Part shown: piece by piece, positions 33,201-41,914 of the stretch
How the letters are laid out: each line of letters begins with the position of its first letter
Numbering within the stretch: position 1 is the stretch's first letter
Assembly (NCBI GenBank): GCA_030272585.1
Contig: BSYQ01000011.1
Span: 3,472,001 to 3,536,000 of the forward strand
Source: Bryopsis sp. KO-2023
Taxonomy: Eukaryota; Chlorophyta; Ulvophyceae; Bryopsidales; Bryopsidaceae
Length of the DNA: 64,000 bases
Reading direction: 5' to 3'
Made by a program: the position numbers and the translations under genes
Notes under the pieces: generated by a model
Databases searched by the model: none
Told to the model about the DNA's origin: nothing
The model's input: the letters and a program-made list of their open reading frames with translations, nothing else

Positions 33201-34292
33201 CTACCGTCTTCCCATGGCTTCACAGCAATCGCTGTCTTTGTAGACCGATTGACGAAGTATGCGAGGTTCGTACCCTGTAACAAAACTATCACGGCGCCAG
33301 AATACGCAAAGCTGTTCGTGGAGAACATATACAAACACTACGGGCTGCCTAAAATCATAGTTTCGGATCGGGATCCAAGGTTCACAAGTTTGTTCTGGAC
33401 CTCCCTTTTCAAACTTTTAGGTACTCAGCTCCGGATGAGCACTGCATACCATCCTCAAACGGATGGGCAGTCGGAAGTCACCATCCGGGTGCTGGAGGAT
33501 TTCCTGCGTCCGTATGTGGAACGGTATCCAGACCGTTGGGTGGATTATTTGCCGACCGCGGAATTTGCCGCAAATAATTCACGGAATGTCTCCACAGGCT
33601 ACGCGCCAGCCCATCTTCTGTATGGCCAGAACATGGGGCAGATAGTTGTTGCCAGGAAGGGAGTTCGGACAGGCGATGAATCGGAAATGGCGGCTGAGAT
33701 GGTACGTCGAATGGACGACCAAATGCGAAACGCTAAGGCGAAATACGCAGAGGCACAGAACCGCATGTGCACCTCAGCAAACAAACGTCGAAGGAAAGTG
33801 GATTTTCAGGTTGGCGATGAAGTGCTGGTACAAAGCAAGTATATTCCCCTTGCTTCACTTCAGAAAATCCCACCGAAAATCCGCCGACGATTTGTTGGAC
33901 CTTTCCGGGTGGCTAGCCGAATTGGGGCTGTCGCCTACCGTCTTGACCTTCCCGACCACTGGAAAATCCACCCAACTTTCCATGTGTCGAAACTGAAGGC
34001 TTACTCTCGGCTTGATGACGATCAGCGAGAGATAGACGCTCCAGAGGGGGAGCTAGTGGATGGAACCATCGAATTCGAGGTCGAGCGCATCCTCAGAGAT
34101 CGGGGCACTACTCGCAAGGAGTACCTGATCCTTTGGAAGGGCTACGATTTGATGGAATCCACCTGGGAGCCAGAAAGCCACCTGGCCAATGCCCAGGACT
34201 TGCTTCAGGAGTACTTAGCCAACAAACCGGAGAATAAACAAGTGACCCAGTCTAAGAAAAAGACTAGGGCCCAACGCAGAACTCGAACCTAA
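30174..34292 (+). CDS. pol: Pol polyprotein of B (protease, RT, RNase H, integrase, chromodomain)
   Basis: About 1356 residues from the frameshift. Order: basic N-terminus; aspartic protease (AYVDCGATENYI, with Cys in the usual Ser/Thr place); reverse transcriptase with FIDDILVFS as the YXDD-type box; RNase H (VITDASGTAYGAVL); integrase zinc domain (HHDVPSAGH...CPTCQ) and DDE core (TTDLVTD, SDRDPRF, GQSEVTIRV); and a C-terminal chromodomain (VERILRDRGTTRKEYLILWK then STWEPESHL). The chromodomain places B among chromoviruses of Ty3/gypsy, which use it to target chromatin. The frame is -1 to gag, overlap 30174-30225. No ATG is needed if entered by frameshifting. No internal stop: possibly active. 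Confidence 0.95.
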   Translation: MSRGRKVQEMVKRKSRMNRAQTRSAKRRRARRHRYKQRQKLLRKERLARNAEVNKRAQGEIEKNATQGAEGSIMSAKLETRSSKCSTLTRTSSEFSSEPVDSVHGDLGSPEGTENSVSFPPQGTKRSPEGREPARESNKPATRSPPTDESAAPVQGTGRGQKVDEGQYSPSERMLPLGGPNHLKFMGYEIRARLGGVPISAYVDCGATENYITKKLVTRLKLETTECKKGVTLADGTLCSLDRRCEDLQLRMGTYTTTLSADVFPNLSYDMILGLPWLMQTNPKLDFATGTLKVPVGAGWTTVPMKERPSDYLQHLAPAIDTVSAKKLFSLVKNSPEVDQAYLVVVRPTTPDDMAHLMQYPYPGIPEERLNATGTTPAYLQPDVEKVMHSGLDPRIKAVLTSFKDVFPKDLPPGVPPVRKGHEFKVDLEDEQMTPIHRPLYKLSPAELDEVRTQVDYLLEQRKIRPSESPWGAPILFVPKKDGGLRMCVDYRWINKFTVKNRYPLPLPEELMDRLARAKIYTKIDLRSGYWQFPVRPKDTPKTAFRTRYGHFEFLVCPFGMTNCPAQFQTMVQDLLGEFLDEFVVVFIDDILVFSNSVEEHVEHLKLVFERLRKHKLYAKASKCEVGVAETDYLGYHLSEKGLQPMQDKVKAIQQWKELTSVTDVRSFLGMVSYYRKFIPEFARIASPLTDLTKKDTVWEWGLNQRNAYNELKDRISRAPILLLPDPAKEYTVITDASGTAYGAVLTQDHGKGLQPIAYLSRRLKPAETRYSAYERELGAIAYALAQWRHYLEGCDGGVKVLTDHKPITHFMNQSTLSRTQTRWLNSGFFQSIGPKIVYIQGKANVLADALSRSLPGPPDQLNNLSTWEVAEKEAWKEALRSDEQLKPIFERMERGVSPQYKLDDGFLYYTKTDPGPSLLVVPASFQKRILEEHHDVPSAGHVGADRMTEVLTRSYWWKGVGLAVKAYVKTCPTCQLNKSDLQRQKGLLQPLPIPDQKWEQITTDLVTDLPSSHGFTAIAVFVDRLTKYARFVPCNKTITAPEYAKLFVENIYKHYGLPKIIVSDRDPRFTSLFWTSLFKLLGTQLRMSTAYHPQTDGQSEVTIRVLEDFLRPYVERYPDRWVDYLPTAEFAANNSRNVSTGYAPAHLLYGQNMGQIVVARKGVRTGDESEMAAEMVRRMDDQMRNAKAKYAEAQNRMCTSANKRRRKVDFQVGDEVLVQSKYIPLASLQKIPPKIRRRFVGPFRVASRIGAVAYRLDLPDHWKIHPTFHVSKLKAYSRLDDDQREIDAPEGELVDGTIEFEVERILRDRGTTRKEYLILWKGYDLMESTWEPESHLANAQDLLQEYLANKPENKQVTQSKKKTRAQRRTRT
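30204..30210 (+). promoter_or_regulatory. Candidate -1 frameshift site of B
   Basis: GTTAAAC, read in gag as G TTA AAC, four codons before the gag stop and inside the overlap with pol. G TTA AAC is a known slippery heptamer of arteriviruses although its first base departs from the strict XXXYYYZ rule. No other heptamer in the overlap fits. Confidence 0.5.
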
Positions 34293-34915
34293 ACAGGGAT
34301 CATTACCACTCTGTTCACGCTCGACTTAATACTATCCTTCCAGCTGGGGGAAAAATATTAAGCCGAGAAAGTCGATTTGGAACGCTATCCAGATGGGATA
34401 CCAAAAAGACTTAGGAAAAGAGCACCAAGTAGAACTCCCGGAAAAGCCTAGGGAAAGTTTCCATCTTTTCCTAGGGAAAGTTTCCATCTTTTCCGGCGAA
34501 CGGGTTGCTATCTTTTCCCGTGACAGAACTGTGAACGGTTCGCAGGACGGGCTAGGGGTCAGTTTTCTTTCCGGGGAGGTTTACCTAACGCACAACTCAC
34601 ACGCTCATAGCGACTGACAACAGGTGATGGGGACATTGGATCAAGTGATGGGTTAATGTCCGACCTGGAGGTCACGTGATTGCGCCGCAGGTGGAACTGA
34701 GTTGACATAAGCAAGTTAGGGTAAAATCAAATAGGCACGAACCCGTGTGGTGACGGCGACCTCCATAGAGTGTCACGTTACCGAGGTACGTTAGCTAATA
34801 CGCCTAGCGTATCTTAAAGCGGACTTGCGATCATTTTGTCCTGGTTATTCTCGGCGCGCATACAGAAAAGTCGGAGACTAGTCGGAGAACAAAGCGCAGC
34901 CAACACAAAAAGAGA
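34293..34915 (+). other. Spacer between pol and the extra ORFs of B
   Basis: No ORF of interest. Contains a short tandem duplication (CTAGGGAAAGTTTCCATCTT at about 34449 and 34472) and AT-poor sequence; it might hold a second promoter or splice acceptor for the downstream ORF, which is inference. Confidence 0.4.
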
Positions 34916-36681
34916 ATGCCAAAGCACAGCCCGATCATGTGGCGCAGTGGTGATAAGGCGGTTGAGGGAAAGGAGTCGAGTGGAAAACAACTGGGTGGCA
35001 GCGGAAAAACAAAAGGCAGTGGCGGCGAGAAAGGCGGAAAAGGAAAAAGTGGAACTCTCGCCGACGCTTGCCCACCCAGAGGGGAACCCAAACCACTTAT
35101 CACACCACCTAAGGCGAAAATCATGAAAACTCTCCCAGCTCCTTCGGTGCTTTCGAAACTTCGGAACTTCGAAACATCGTTGCTCAAAGGAACCTCCAAG
35201 ATCGTAATTCGCCCACCGACAGAGTTGTCGGAAAAACTGCCGGAAAAACCTAGTTCCAGAACAGGAAAAACACTCGACCGGGACGCCGACCCAGCTACTC
35301 TCCAAGCTAGGTGTCAACGGTTACAGGACGATGTGTTGGAACTCCGTGCAGAACGCGACGCACAACGCGCGCGGGCGGATCAGGCAGAGAAGCACCTGAA
35401 AAAGTTTGAGGGTGTAGCTCAAAGACTCTGCAATCAAGTAACCCAACTTGAACACGATCTGGAAATCGCCCGGCAGGCGAGAGGAACCGCCGAACAGGAG
35501 CTGAAACAGCTTCAAAAGGAGCTCGATTCTGCGAGACGCAGAAAAAGCTGAAAGCGCAGCTGACGAAACAGCAGCCGCACCTGACGTCCACAGACGAAAG
35601 GTCGGCCTGGCAAACGGCTGTGTACTCGTCTGAGGCACAGTCCGGGTTGATGAGCCGGTTGCTCCACAGCGTCCCCGCACGCCTTGGGGACTATGTGGAA
35701 AACCTTTGTCGGGCGACGATGGACGACATCATCGAGCAGGGTGCTGGAGCTGCTGCTGCGATCAGAGACGGAGAGGAGCCTGTCTACTACGGCAAAGGGA
35801 ACGTTCCGGTTAACCACCGGCTAGCCGGGTATGACTATACGCAGGTGGACAAAACGCTCGAGAGAATCAGAAATCGTGCACCGGGGCACTTTGACGTTCC
35901 CGACGTTGCAGACGATATGATCTCAGAGCCACAACCCAGGAGAATCCGCGACCTGACCGGGGGACAGACCGGGGGAAAGACCGACGAAAAGTCGGCGCCC
36001 AAGAAAAGGAAGGAGAGAGAGGAAGAGGAGGCGCTCGCCGACATGTCCAAGAGGTTCAAGGACAGGCGTGGGGAAAAGCCACCGATCTGCTTGTGGTGCT
36101 ATTCGCCGCCGGCGCTGGCGGATAGCTACGTGATCACCACATGCACGAGCCACACGGTGTGCCGAACCCACTGGAACCTCATGATTATCCTCGTGCGCTT
36201 ATACGGGGTGTGGCAGGAACAGCGAATCGACCCGCCACAGGTTCAGCTGAAGGACCTACATTTGGACATGTGGGAGCCAGACTTCCAGCCACTCCTTCAG
36301 GCTCCACCCACGACCCAGACTCTCACCGAGTGCTATCAGTGCTTGCGAAGGGACATGGGCTTTCCGAAAGGCCTTGCCCTGAAGCGCTTGGGTCCGTTGG
36401 TGAAAAAGTGGGCGGAGGAGTATGAGAAGCAGGAAAAAGAGAGAACACCCGAACCAGAAACAAAAGGAGAACAGGACCCAGAACAGGACGAAGGAAAAAG
36501 TCCTTCCGTGTCCAGCAGAAGTCCATCCTCGGAGCCCTCGTCTTTGGGACCTCTTCCTCCACCTCTGGATGAGGATTTCCCTCCTTTGGATTTGGATGAG
36601 GACGAGCCTCCGATCGACTTGGTGGCGGAGCCAGTCGATGATCCAGCTGCCGAACCAGCTGAACAACCAGCTGGCGGCTGA
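34916..36681 (+). CDS. Extra protein of B downstream of pol (two frames, one probable frameshift)
   Basis: The first frame (34916-35551, 211 residues) is basic and Gly/Lys-rich, then a heptad-rich coiled coil (about 125-210). At the A-run 35542-35546 the -1 frame takes over without loss of coiled-coil character (KKLKAQLTKQQ) and runs to 36681. That part has a basic patch (PKKRKEREEE), a Cys/His cluster (CLWC, then TTCTSHTVCRTHW, then ECYQC) and an acidic Pro-rich tail. No hydrophobic segment is present, so it is not an envelope protein. The Cys/His cluster could bind zinc. Canonical chromoviruses have only gag and pol. I do not recognise the family. Confidence 0.65.
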
Positions 36682-36965
36682 GATGGCTTCTGGAGTGACA
36701 ACGAAAAGCAGACCAAGCCGGAGACCAAGCTACCGTCCAAGCCAGAGACCAAGCCTCAAGACAGAACGGGGTTTTTCTGTGGGGTTGAGCATGGGTTTGG
36801 TTTGGGATTTTTCATCGGTTTGTTTGGGGTTTAGTTTGACGTTTAGTTGGGGTTTTTGTTGTGGGTTTGTTTGGGGTTTCTTTTTCTTCTAGTTCGACCT
36901 TTTTCTTTCTTTCTTTCCAGGGTTGTGACGGGTGTGGACACCCTCTCGTGGGGGGGGGGACAACT

Positions 36966-37068
36966 TGATAGTAGAACTCGGGTTTTGGGTAATTGTGTAG
37001 TACAATGGGATGTACGACAGGGTTTATAGGGCAGGGGGCCCTCCTGTAAAAATTAATCTTCCCAGTGA

Positions 37069-37103
<35 letters not shown>

Positions 37104-37137
37104 TGCTTGTGTCTCGGGGTCCTAGACCCCCTTATCA
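36966..37137 (+). repeat. 3' LTR of retrotransposon B
   Basis: 172 bp, matching the 5' LTR base for base as far as I can see, followed by the GCAGG duplication. Confidence 0.95.
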
Positions 37138-37239
37138 GCAGGCAGTGCATTGATTTGGAATTGATTTGTTTTTCGACGTATTGTCGACAGCTCCCTGACA
37201 CTATCGCTCCTCTCCAACCCCTTATTCGCTCTCTCCCTC

Positions 37240-38607
37240 ATGGACGTTCACATGCTGGCGCAATGCCTCACTGGCCTGGCGGTTCCCGAATTCAACGCTC
37301 AGTGTCGGGACCCTGACGACTTCTTGGATTCGTTCGAAGGTTGGCTGGGAAAAACACAGGCTTGGAGTGACGAAATGGCGGCCAAGCGATTGCCGTTCTT
37401 CTGCATAAAGGAATATCGCCACTGGTGTGAGCGATTGGTGACCTTAACAATTATAGTGGATGAACGCGGTCGGACAACATACGATTGGAGTCAAATTCGG
37501 ACGAATTTCGCAAAGGAGGGCGCTGTGCTACTGGGATTGGTCCAGGACTTCGCGGATGACTTACGCAAAGTAAGGATGACCGCCGGTGATACGGTCGCCG
37601 CCTACACCCTGAGATTCGAGCGTGTCACCAACAAAGCGGGAGGCGCAGTGTCTGAGCAGGAGCAGATTAAAGCATTTCTGCGTGGCCTCGCATCAGACGT
37701 ACAAGAAAAAGTGATGAACAAAATGCCTAATACAATTAAAAAGGCAAAACAGTTTGCCACCCAGGCGGCTGAAATTATTACATACAAACAAAGGATAAGG
37801 ATCGATTCACCTCTCGCTCCTGCACCAGCACTTTTGCCTCGACCAGTCCAAGCATCAAGTGTGGAAGAACCACCGACACCCACATCTCAGGCAACTCCAT
37901 TTCTGGCGCTGCCAGCACCAGGAGTCGTCAATCAGGATATTGCGTCATTGGCAGCGCAAGTCGGAAAGCTGACGGAAGTAGTGACACGCATGGCGACGCA
38001 ACAAGAAACGCAAACACGAAAAGAGCGACCCACAGTCCATTGGCAAAACAGTCAGCGTCCACCAATTGCGACAGGCAGCAATCAAGTTCCACTTGGAGGT
38101 CAGCTCGATCAATCCAAAGCAGCTGGACGATGTTTTATTTGTCAGTCCCCAGATCATTGGGCTGATCGGTGCCCTCAACGCACTGGAAAAAAGCCGGATC
38201 AAGCACGATTGGCGCGGGTGGCACCTGCCGAGGACAGTATTGATTTCTCGTCACCATGTCCGGTGATCGAATCAGCACGTGTCGGAAAGCGGCAAAGGAG
38301 TGGTGAAGGCGCAGCAAGGAAGCCGAGGATCAAGACCACCTTGGACGCGGATTTTGAAGCATTTATGGGTGACATCAAAGTGCCATTAAAACTTTGGCAG
38401 AACAGATCCAAGAAGCAAATGAACATGCAGTGGCAGTTGGGGTCACGAAAGTTCTTGATGCCTCCGCCGAAGCGAGCGACTGGATTCGTGCCACCTCCAC
38501 CACCTCCCCCTAATTCGACTGAAGCTCAACCGACTGCAAGTGCCGATGCCATGCACCTTGCACAGGAGGTTGCGCGACAGGCGGCGGTGGTCATACTATG
38601 GATCTGA
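37240..38607 (+). CDS. gag: Gag of retrotransposon A
   Basis: About 455 residues as reported; the last few come from the TIR element inserted at 38592. Capsid-like helical region in the first 190 residues (FLDSFEGWLGKTQAW, LRKVRMTAGDTVAAYTLRFE), a Pro-rich linker and one zinc knuckle CFICQSPDHWADRC. Before the insertion the frame continued straight into protease without a stop: joining 38591 to 39625 keeps it open. So A encoded a single Gag-Pro-Pol polyprotein. Confidence 0.88.
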   Translation: MDVHMLAQCLTGLAVPEFNAQCRDPDDFLDSFEGWLGKTQAWSDEMAAKRLPFFCIKEYRHWCERLVTLTIIVDERGRTTYDWSQIRTNFAKEGAVLLGLVQDFADDLRKVRMTAGDTVAAYTLRFERVTNKAGGAVSEQEQIKAFLRGLASDVQEKVMNKMPNTIKKAKQFATQAAEIITYKQRIRIDSPLAPAPALLPRPVQASSVEEPPTPTSQATPFLALPAPGVVNQDIASLAAQVGKLTEVVTRMATQQETQTRKERPTVHWQNSQRPPIATGSNQVPLGGQLDQSKAAGRCFICQSPDHWADRCPQRTGKKPDQARLARVAPAEDSIDFSSPCPVIESARVGKRQRSGEGAARKPRIKTTLDADFEAFMGDIKVPLKLWQNRSKKQMNMQWQLGSRKFLMPPPKRATGFVPPPPPPPNSTEAQPTASADAMHLAQEVARQAAVVILWI

Positions 38608-39031
38608 TCGATCTTCCAAAACGAAGGTAATATTAGGTCACAGCAGTAATCCGACATCATAACTGCGTCCTAGAACCGATTTTAGCAATGATCGGTTTTT
38701 TTTTTTTTTTTTTTCATTTTTGGCTGATCGGTGATCGTGATCGTGATCGGCCGATCAAATGTTGATCGTGCTCTTGATCGTCTGATCACATGTTGATCGT
38801 GATCGTGATCGGTTCGCCGATCACCGATCTGATCGGTTGTTCCGATCACGATCCCGATCACGATCAAGCGCCGCGACCTGTCGGCACTTCATCGGCTGAC
38901 CTTGATCGGTGTGATCGTGATCGGCCGATCGTGATCGGACCTGCATCCGATCATGATCGGTATTGATCATTTGATCGATGAATTGATCGGTCTCGCGAAA
39001 ATGCCGACAAGTCACCACCCGCAGGTGTTTC

Positions 39032-39110
39032 TGAGGTAGAAGGATTCGAACCGGGTACCTATCGGATTAGAAGCATACTCACTAACGCTTGGACCACTCG
39101 GAGCCACGGT
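39032..39110 (-). other. tRNA-like sequence, left arm of palindrome
   Basis: On the minus strand it has an A-box-like GTGGCTCCGAGTGG, an anticodon-arm-like stretch with CTTCTAA and a perfect B box GGTTCGAATCC, about 79 bp. Acceptor pairing is poor, so it looks like a tRNA-derived module rather than a working tRNA gene. Confidence 0.5.
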
Positions 39111-39191
39111 TTGTAGGTCATCCGTGTCATTATATACGTGATCTGTCAGTCCGACAAACTGAGGTATATAATGACACGGATGACCTAGTGA

Positions 39192-39270
39192 CCGTGGCTC
39201 CGAGTGGTCCAAGCGTTAATGCGTCTGTCTCTAGTCTGTTAGGTCTCAGGTTCGAATCCCTGCACCCCAG
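39192..39270 (+). other. tRNA-like sequence, right arm of palindrome
   Basis: Same module on the plus strand with the identical A-box region, a divergent anticodon arm (GTCTCTAGTC) and the same B box GGTTCGAATCC. The flanking GGATGACC and CACCCGCAGGTGTTTCT are shared with the left arm in inverted order. Confidence 0.5.
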
Positions 39271-39613
39271 AAACACCTGCGGGTGGTGATTTCTCGGCAT
39301 TTGTGATGGACCGATCAATTGACCGATCATGATCCGATCTAATCGGCATCTCCGATCCCGATCCCGATCCCGATCAAGCGCCGCGACCTGTCGGCACTTG
39401 ATCGGCTGACGTTGATCGGTTTGATCGTGATCGGCCGATCAAAGTTGGCCGATTAAATCGGTCAGCCGATCAGATTGGTGATCGGCCGATCTCCATCGAT
39501 GATCGGCCAAACCGATTTGATCGGCGATCGATCTGATCGGAAAAACCCGATCACGATTTAATCGGTCGGACCGATCAATCCACGACCGATTAGATCGTGA
39601 TCGGATCCATAGT

Positions 39614-41896
39614 ATGGCGGTGGTGTATGGAATGGTTGCAGGTCAGACTATTCGGAATGTCATACTGGATCCAGGGGCGTCCAGGACGTTATTGGATGCG
39701 GAACAAGCGCGAAAACTCAATCTACTGCAGAAGTTGAACCCAGCTCCGTTTACGATTATGTTGGCGAATGGTGCTTCGGAACCATTGCTGGGTGTTACGG
39801 ATCCGCTCGATGTGGGCGTCAGCACTGCGACAGCCACTCTATCCATTGGAGTTGTTCAGGCGCGACAGTCATACGATTTACTGTTGGGGCAAGACTATCT
39901 CAAGGCAGTGAAGGCCTCAGCCGATTTCAAACGACAAACTTATCGACTGCAAGGGAATCCAGGGGTGACAGTACAACAAGGCAAGCATCAGTTGCATATG
40001 TATGTGGAGGAAGTGGATGGATCTGATGGCTTGGAGTGGGATACTGATGAATCGGAGGAAGAGAGTGAATCAGAGGAGATGACCAGTGCCACTGAGAGTG
40101 CATTTCGAGCATGGGAAGTTAAGGCAGAGGATCAAGTGTTGCAAGCTTTGCGAACGTCAACAGAGGTCGACGACAATCCACTCAAGGAAGTGCATATCAA
40201 TGCGGAGTTATCCAAGGAAGTACAGGCCGATATTTGGGAAGTGCTGACCAAGTACAGCTACGTTTTCACTTCGGATATCACGCAGATGCCTGTCACGACG
40301 ACTGCGCAGTTTCACATTAACTTGAAACCGGGCGCTGTGCCTTGGAAGTGTGGCCGACTGAGACGATATGCGCCCAAAGAGGTGGCGTTCATGAAAGAGC
40401 ACTGCGAAAAATTACTGGAGGCGAATATGATAGTCCCCACAAATACAACGACATGGTTGGCAGCAGCAACGGTCGTTCCAAAGAAGGATCCAGTGACTGG
40501 AGAATGGACTTTGCTTCGATTTTGTGTGGACTACAGAAAGTTGAATGAGGCAACTTTGGACGACCCATATCCCCTGCCTAGAACGGATATGTTACTGGAT
40601 GAATTGGCTGGGCATGCCTTCTACACTACACTGGACTGTTTGGCGGGCTACCATTCAGTGGAAATTGCACCTGACTCGCAGGCCCTCACTGCGTTTCTCA
40701 CACCATTTGGTATTTACTCGTGGAGAGTAATGCCCTTTGGAGTAAAAAATGCACCAGCATGTTATATGCGGATCATCGATCATACCCTCCTGGGCGTGAA
40801 AGAGGCAGCCGCGTTTGTTGATGATATATGTCAAGGCGCCGACACAGAAAAAGCGATTGCACCAAATCTGGAGACGTTACTGAGCAAAATGGCGGGAGCG
40901 TCGTTGCGCTGCAAACCGTTGAAGTGTCACGTGGGTTACCCCACCGTTGAATTCCTGGGCCATCGTCTATCGCGTCAGGGATTGAGTACTCAAGCTCAGA
41001 AAGTGCAGAAAGTGGCTGCGGCATTACCACCAAGGAATCGTGAGGAGTTACAATCGTTCCTGGGATTATCGTCTTACTACAGACGATTTGTGCCGAAGTT
41101 CGCTGATCGTGCCAAAGTGTTGCACACGATGGTCGCTACAACACCTTTTCCTGAGTGGACGAAAGAGAGGATGGAGGCATTCAATGATCTCAAAGGTGCA
41201 TTAACGACGACGCCAGTTTTGGCAGCCCCTCAAGAGGGTGTGGCGTATATTATTGATTCGGATGCATCGCAATATGCATCAGGCGGAGTGCTCAGCCAAC
41301 TTCAAGATGGCGTTGAACGGCCTGTGTTCTACACAAGCAAAATGTTTTCTTCGACAGAAAGAAATTACAGTACCACAGAGCGAGAGGGATTGGCAGTCAT
41401 ACACGCACTCAAAGCGTTTCGGCCGTATGTATTGGGTGAAAAGATCACCTTGCGCGTGGACCATGCGCCATTACTCGGCCTATTCAGGAAATTGGACCTT
41501 ACAGGCAGAGTGGCACGATGGCAGTGTCAAATCCAAGAATACACGGAGCTGGAAATGGTAACTCGCGCAGGAATCAGACATCGCAATGCTGATGGGTTGT
41601 CCCGATTGCGTTATGAGGAGGAGCCAGAAGTGGAAGTGGTGCGAAGTGCCAGGGTGCAATGGCGCAGCGTGGATTGGTACGATCAGGTCATTGGGCTGTT
41701 GGTACAAGGCGATGCACAGGAGGAATTATCGGAGTTCATGGTTCAGGAGGGCAGGCTTTGGCATCGGAATTGCGATGGGTTGGTGCGTCAGTGTCTGCGC
41801 AGTAAAGATGTGGAAAGTGCAATTCAGGTTGCACATTGCGTGGGTCACTTCGGAGTGCAGGCAACGGCGATAAGAATCAGGGAAACCTTTTGGTAG
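39614..41896 (+). CDS. pol: Protease, RT and RNase H of retrotransposon A, ending at an internal stop
   Basis: In the same frame as gag once the TIR element is removed. Protease motif VILDPGASRTLLD (Pro after the Asp is unusual); reverse transcriptase with FCVDYRKLNEATL, LAGYHSVEIAPDSQALTAF and AFVDDICQ as the catalytic box; RNase H with YIIDSDASQYASGGVL and the late Asp in LRVDHAPLLGL; start of the integrase zinc domain (HCVGHFG). A TAG at 41894-41896 replaces what is normally the second Trp of the FWW motif after the zinc-domain His pair, and the frame goes on unchanged beyond it. A one-base nonsense change is the simplest reading. Confidence 0.9.
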   Translation: MAVVYGMVAGQTIRNVILDPGASRTLLDAEQARKLNLLQKLNPAPFTIMLANGASEPLLGVTDPLDVGVSTATATLSIGVVQARQSYDLLLGQDYLKAVKASADFKRQTYRLQGNPGVTVQQGKHQLHMYVEEVDGSDGLEWDTDESEEESESEEMTSATESAFRAWEVKAEDQVLQALRTSTEVDDNPLKEVHINAELSKEVQADIWEVLTKYSYVFTSDITQMPVTTTAQFHINLKPGAVPWKCGRLRRYAPKEVAFMKEHCEKLLEANMIVPTNTTTWLAAATVVPKKDPVTGEWTLLRFCVDYRKLNEATLDDPYPLPRTDMLLDELAGHAFYTTLDCLAGYHSVEIAPDSQALTAFLTPFGIYSWRVMPFGVKNAPACYMRIIDHTLLGVKEAAAFVDDICQGADTEKAIAPNLETLLSKMAGASLRCKPLKCHVGYPTVEFLGHRLSRQGLSTQAQKVQKVAAALPPRNREELQSFLGLSSYYRRFVPKFADRAKVLHTMVATTPFPEWTKERMEAFNDLKGALTTTPVLAAPQEGVAYIIDSDASQYASGGVLSQLQDGVERPVFYTSKMFSSTERNYSTTEREGLAVIHALKAFRPYVLGEKITLRVDHAPLLGLFRKLDLTGRVARWQCQIQEYTELEMVTRAGIRHRNADGLSRLRYEEEPEVEVVRSARVQWRSVDWYDQVIGLLVQGDAQEELSEFMVQEGRLWHRNCDGLVRQCLRSKDVESAIQVAHCVGHFGVQATAIRIRETFW

Positions 41897-41914
41897 CCAA
41901 CCCTTTTTCGCGAT

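Larger units (their letters stand above)
25945..37137 (+). mobile_element. Chromovirus-type LTR retrotransposon B nested in A
   Basis: Identical-looking 172-bp LTRs (25945-26116, 36966-37137; TGATAG...TTATCA) and target duplication GCAGG (25940-25944, 37138-37142). Contains two frame-overlapping gag parts, a pol with chromodomain, and extra coding sequence after pol, 10.66 kb without the TRIM-like insertion. A polypurine tract (GGGGGGGGGACAACT) precedes the 3' LTR. Confidence 0.95.
38592..39616. mobile_element. Non-autonomous TIR element with GATC-rich arms and a tRNA-like palindrome
   Basis: 1,025 bp. Ends are 13-bp inverted repeats CATACTATGGATC (38592-38604) and its complement (39604-39616), with an 8-bp target duplication GCGGTGGT on both sides (38584-38591, 39617-39624). 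Eight-base duplications are typical of the hAT superfamily. Both arms are full of GATCGG/GATCGTGATC motifs. The centre is a long inverted repeat of two tRNA-like sequences. No transposase is present. It separates the gag and protease frames of element A. Confidence 0.85.

Noticed and set aside
39012-39289. Two facing ORFs (66 residues each) with similar sequence
   Set aside because: They are translations of the two arms of the tRNA-like palindrome, not proteins.
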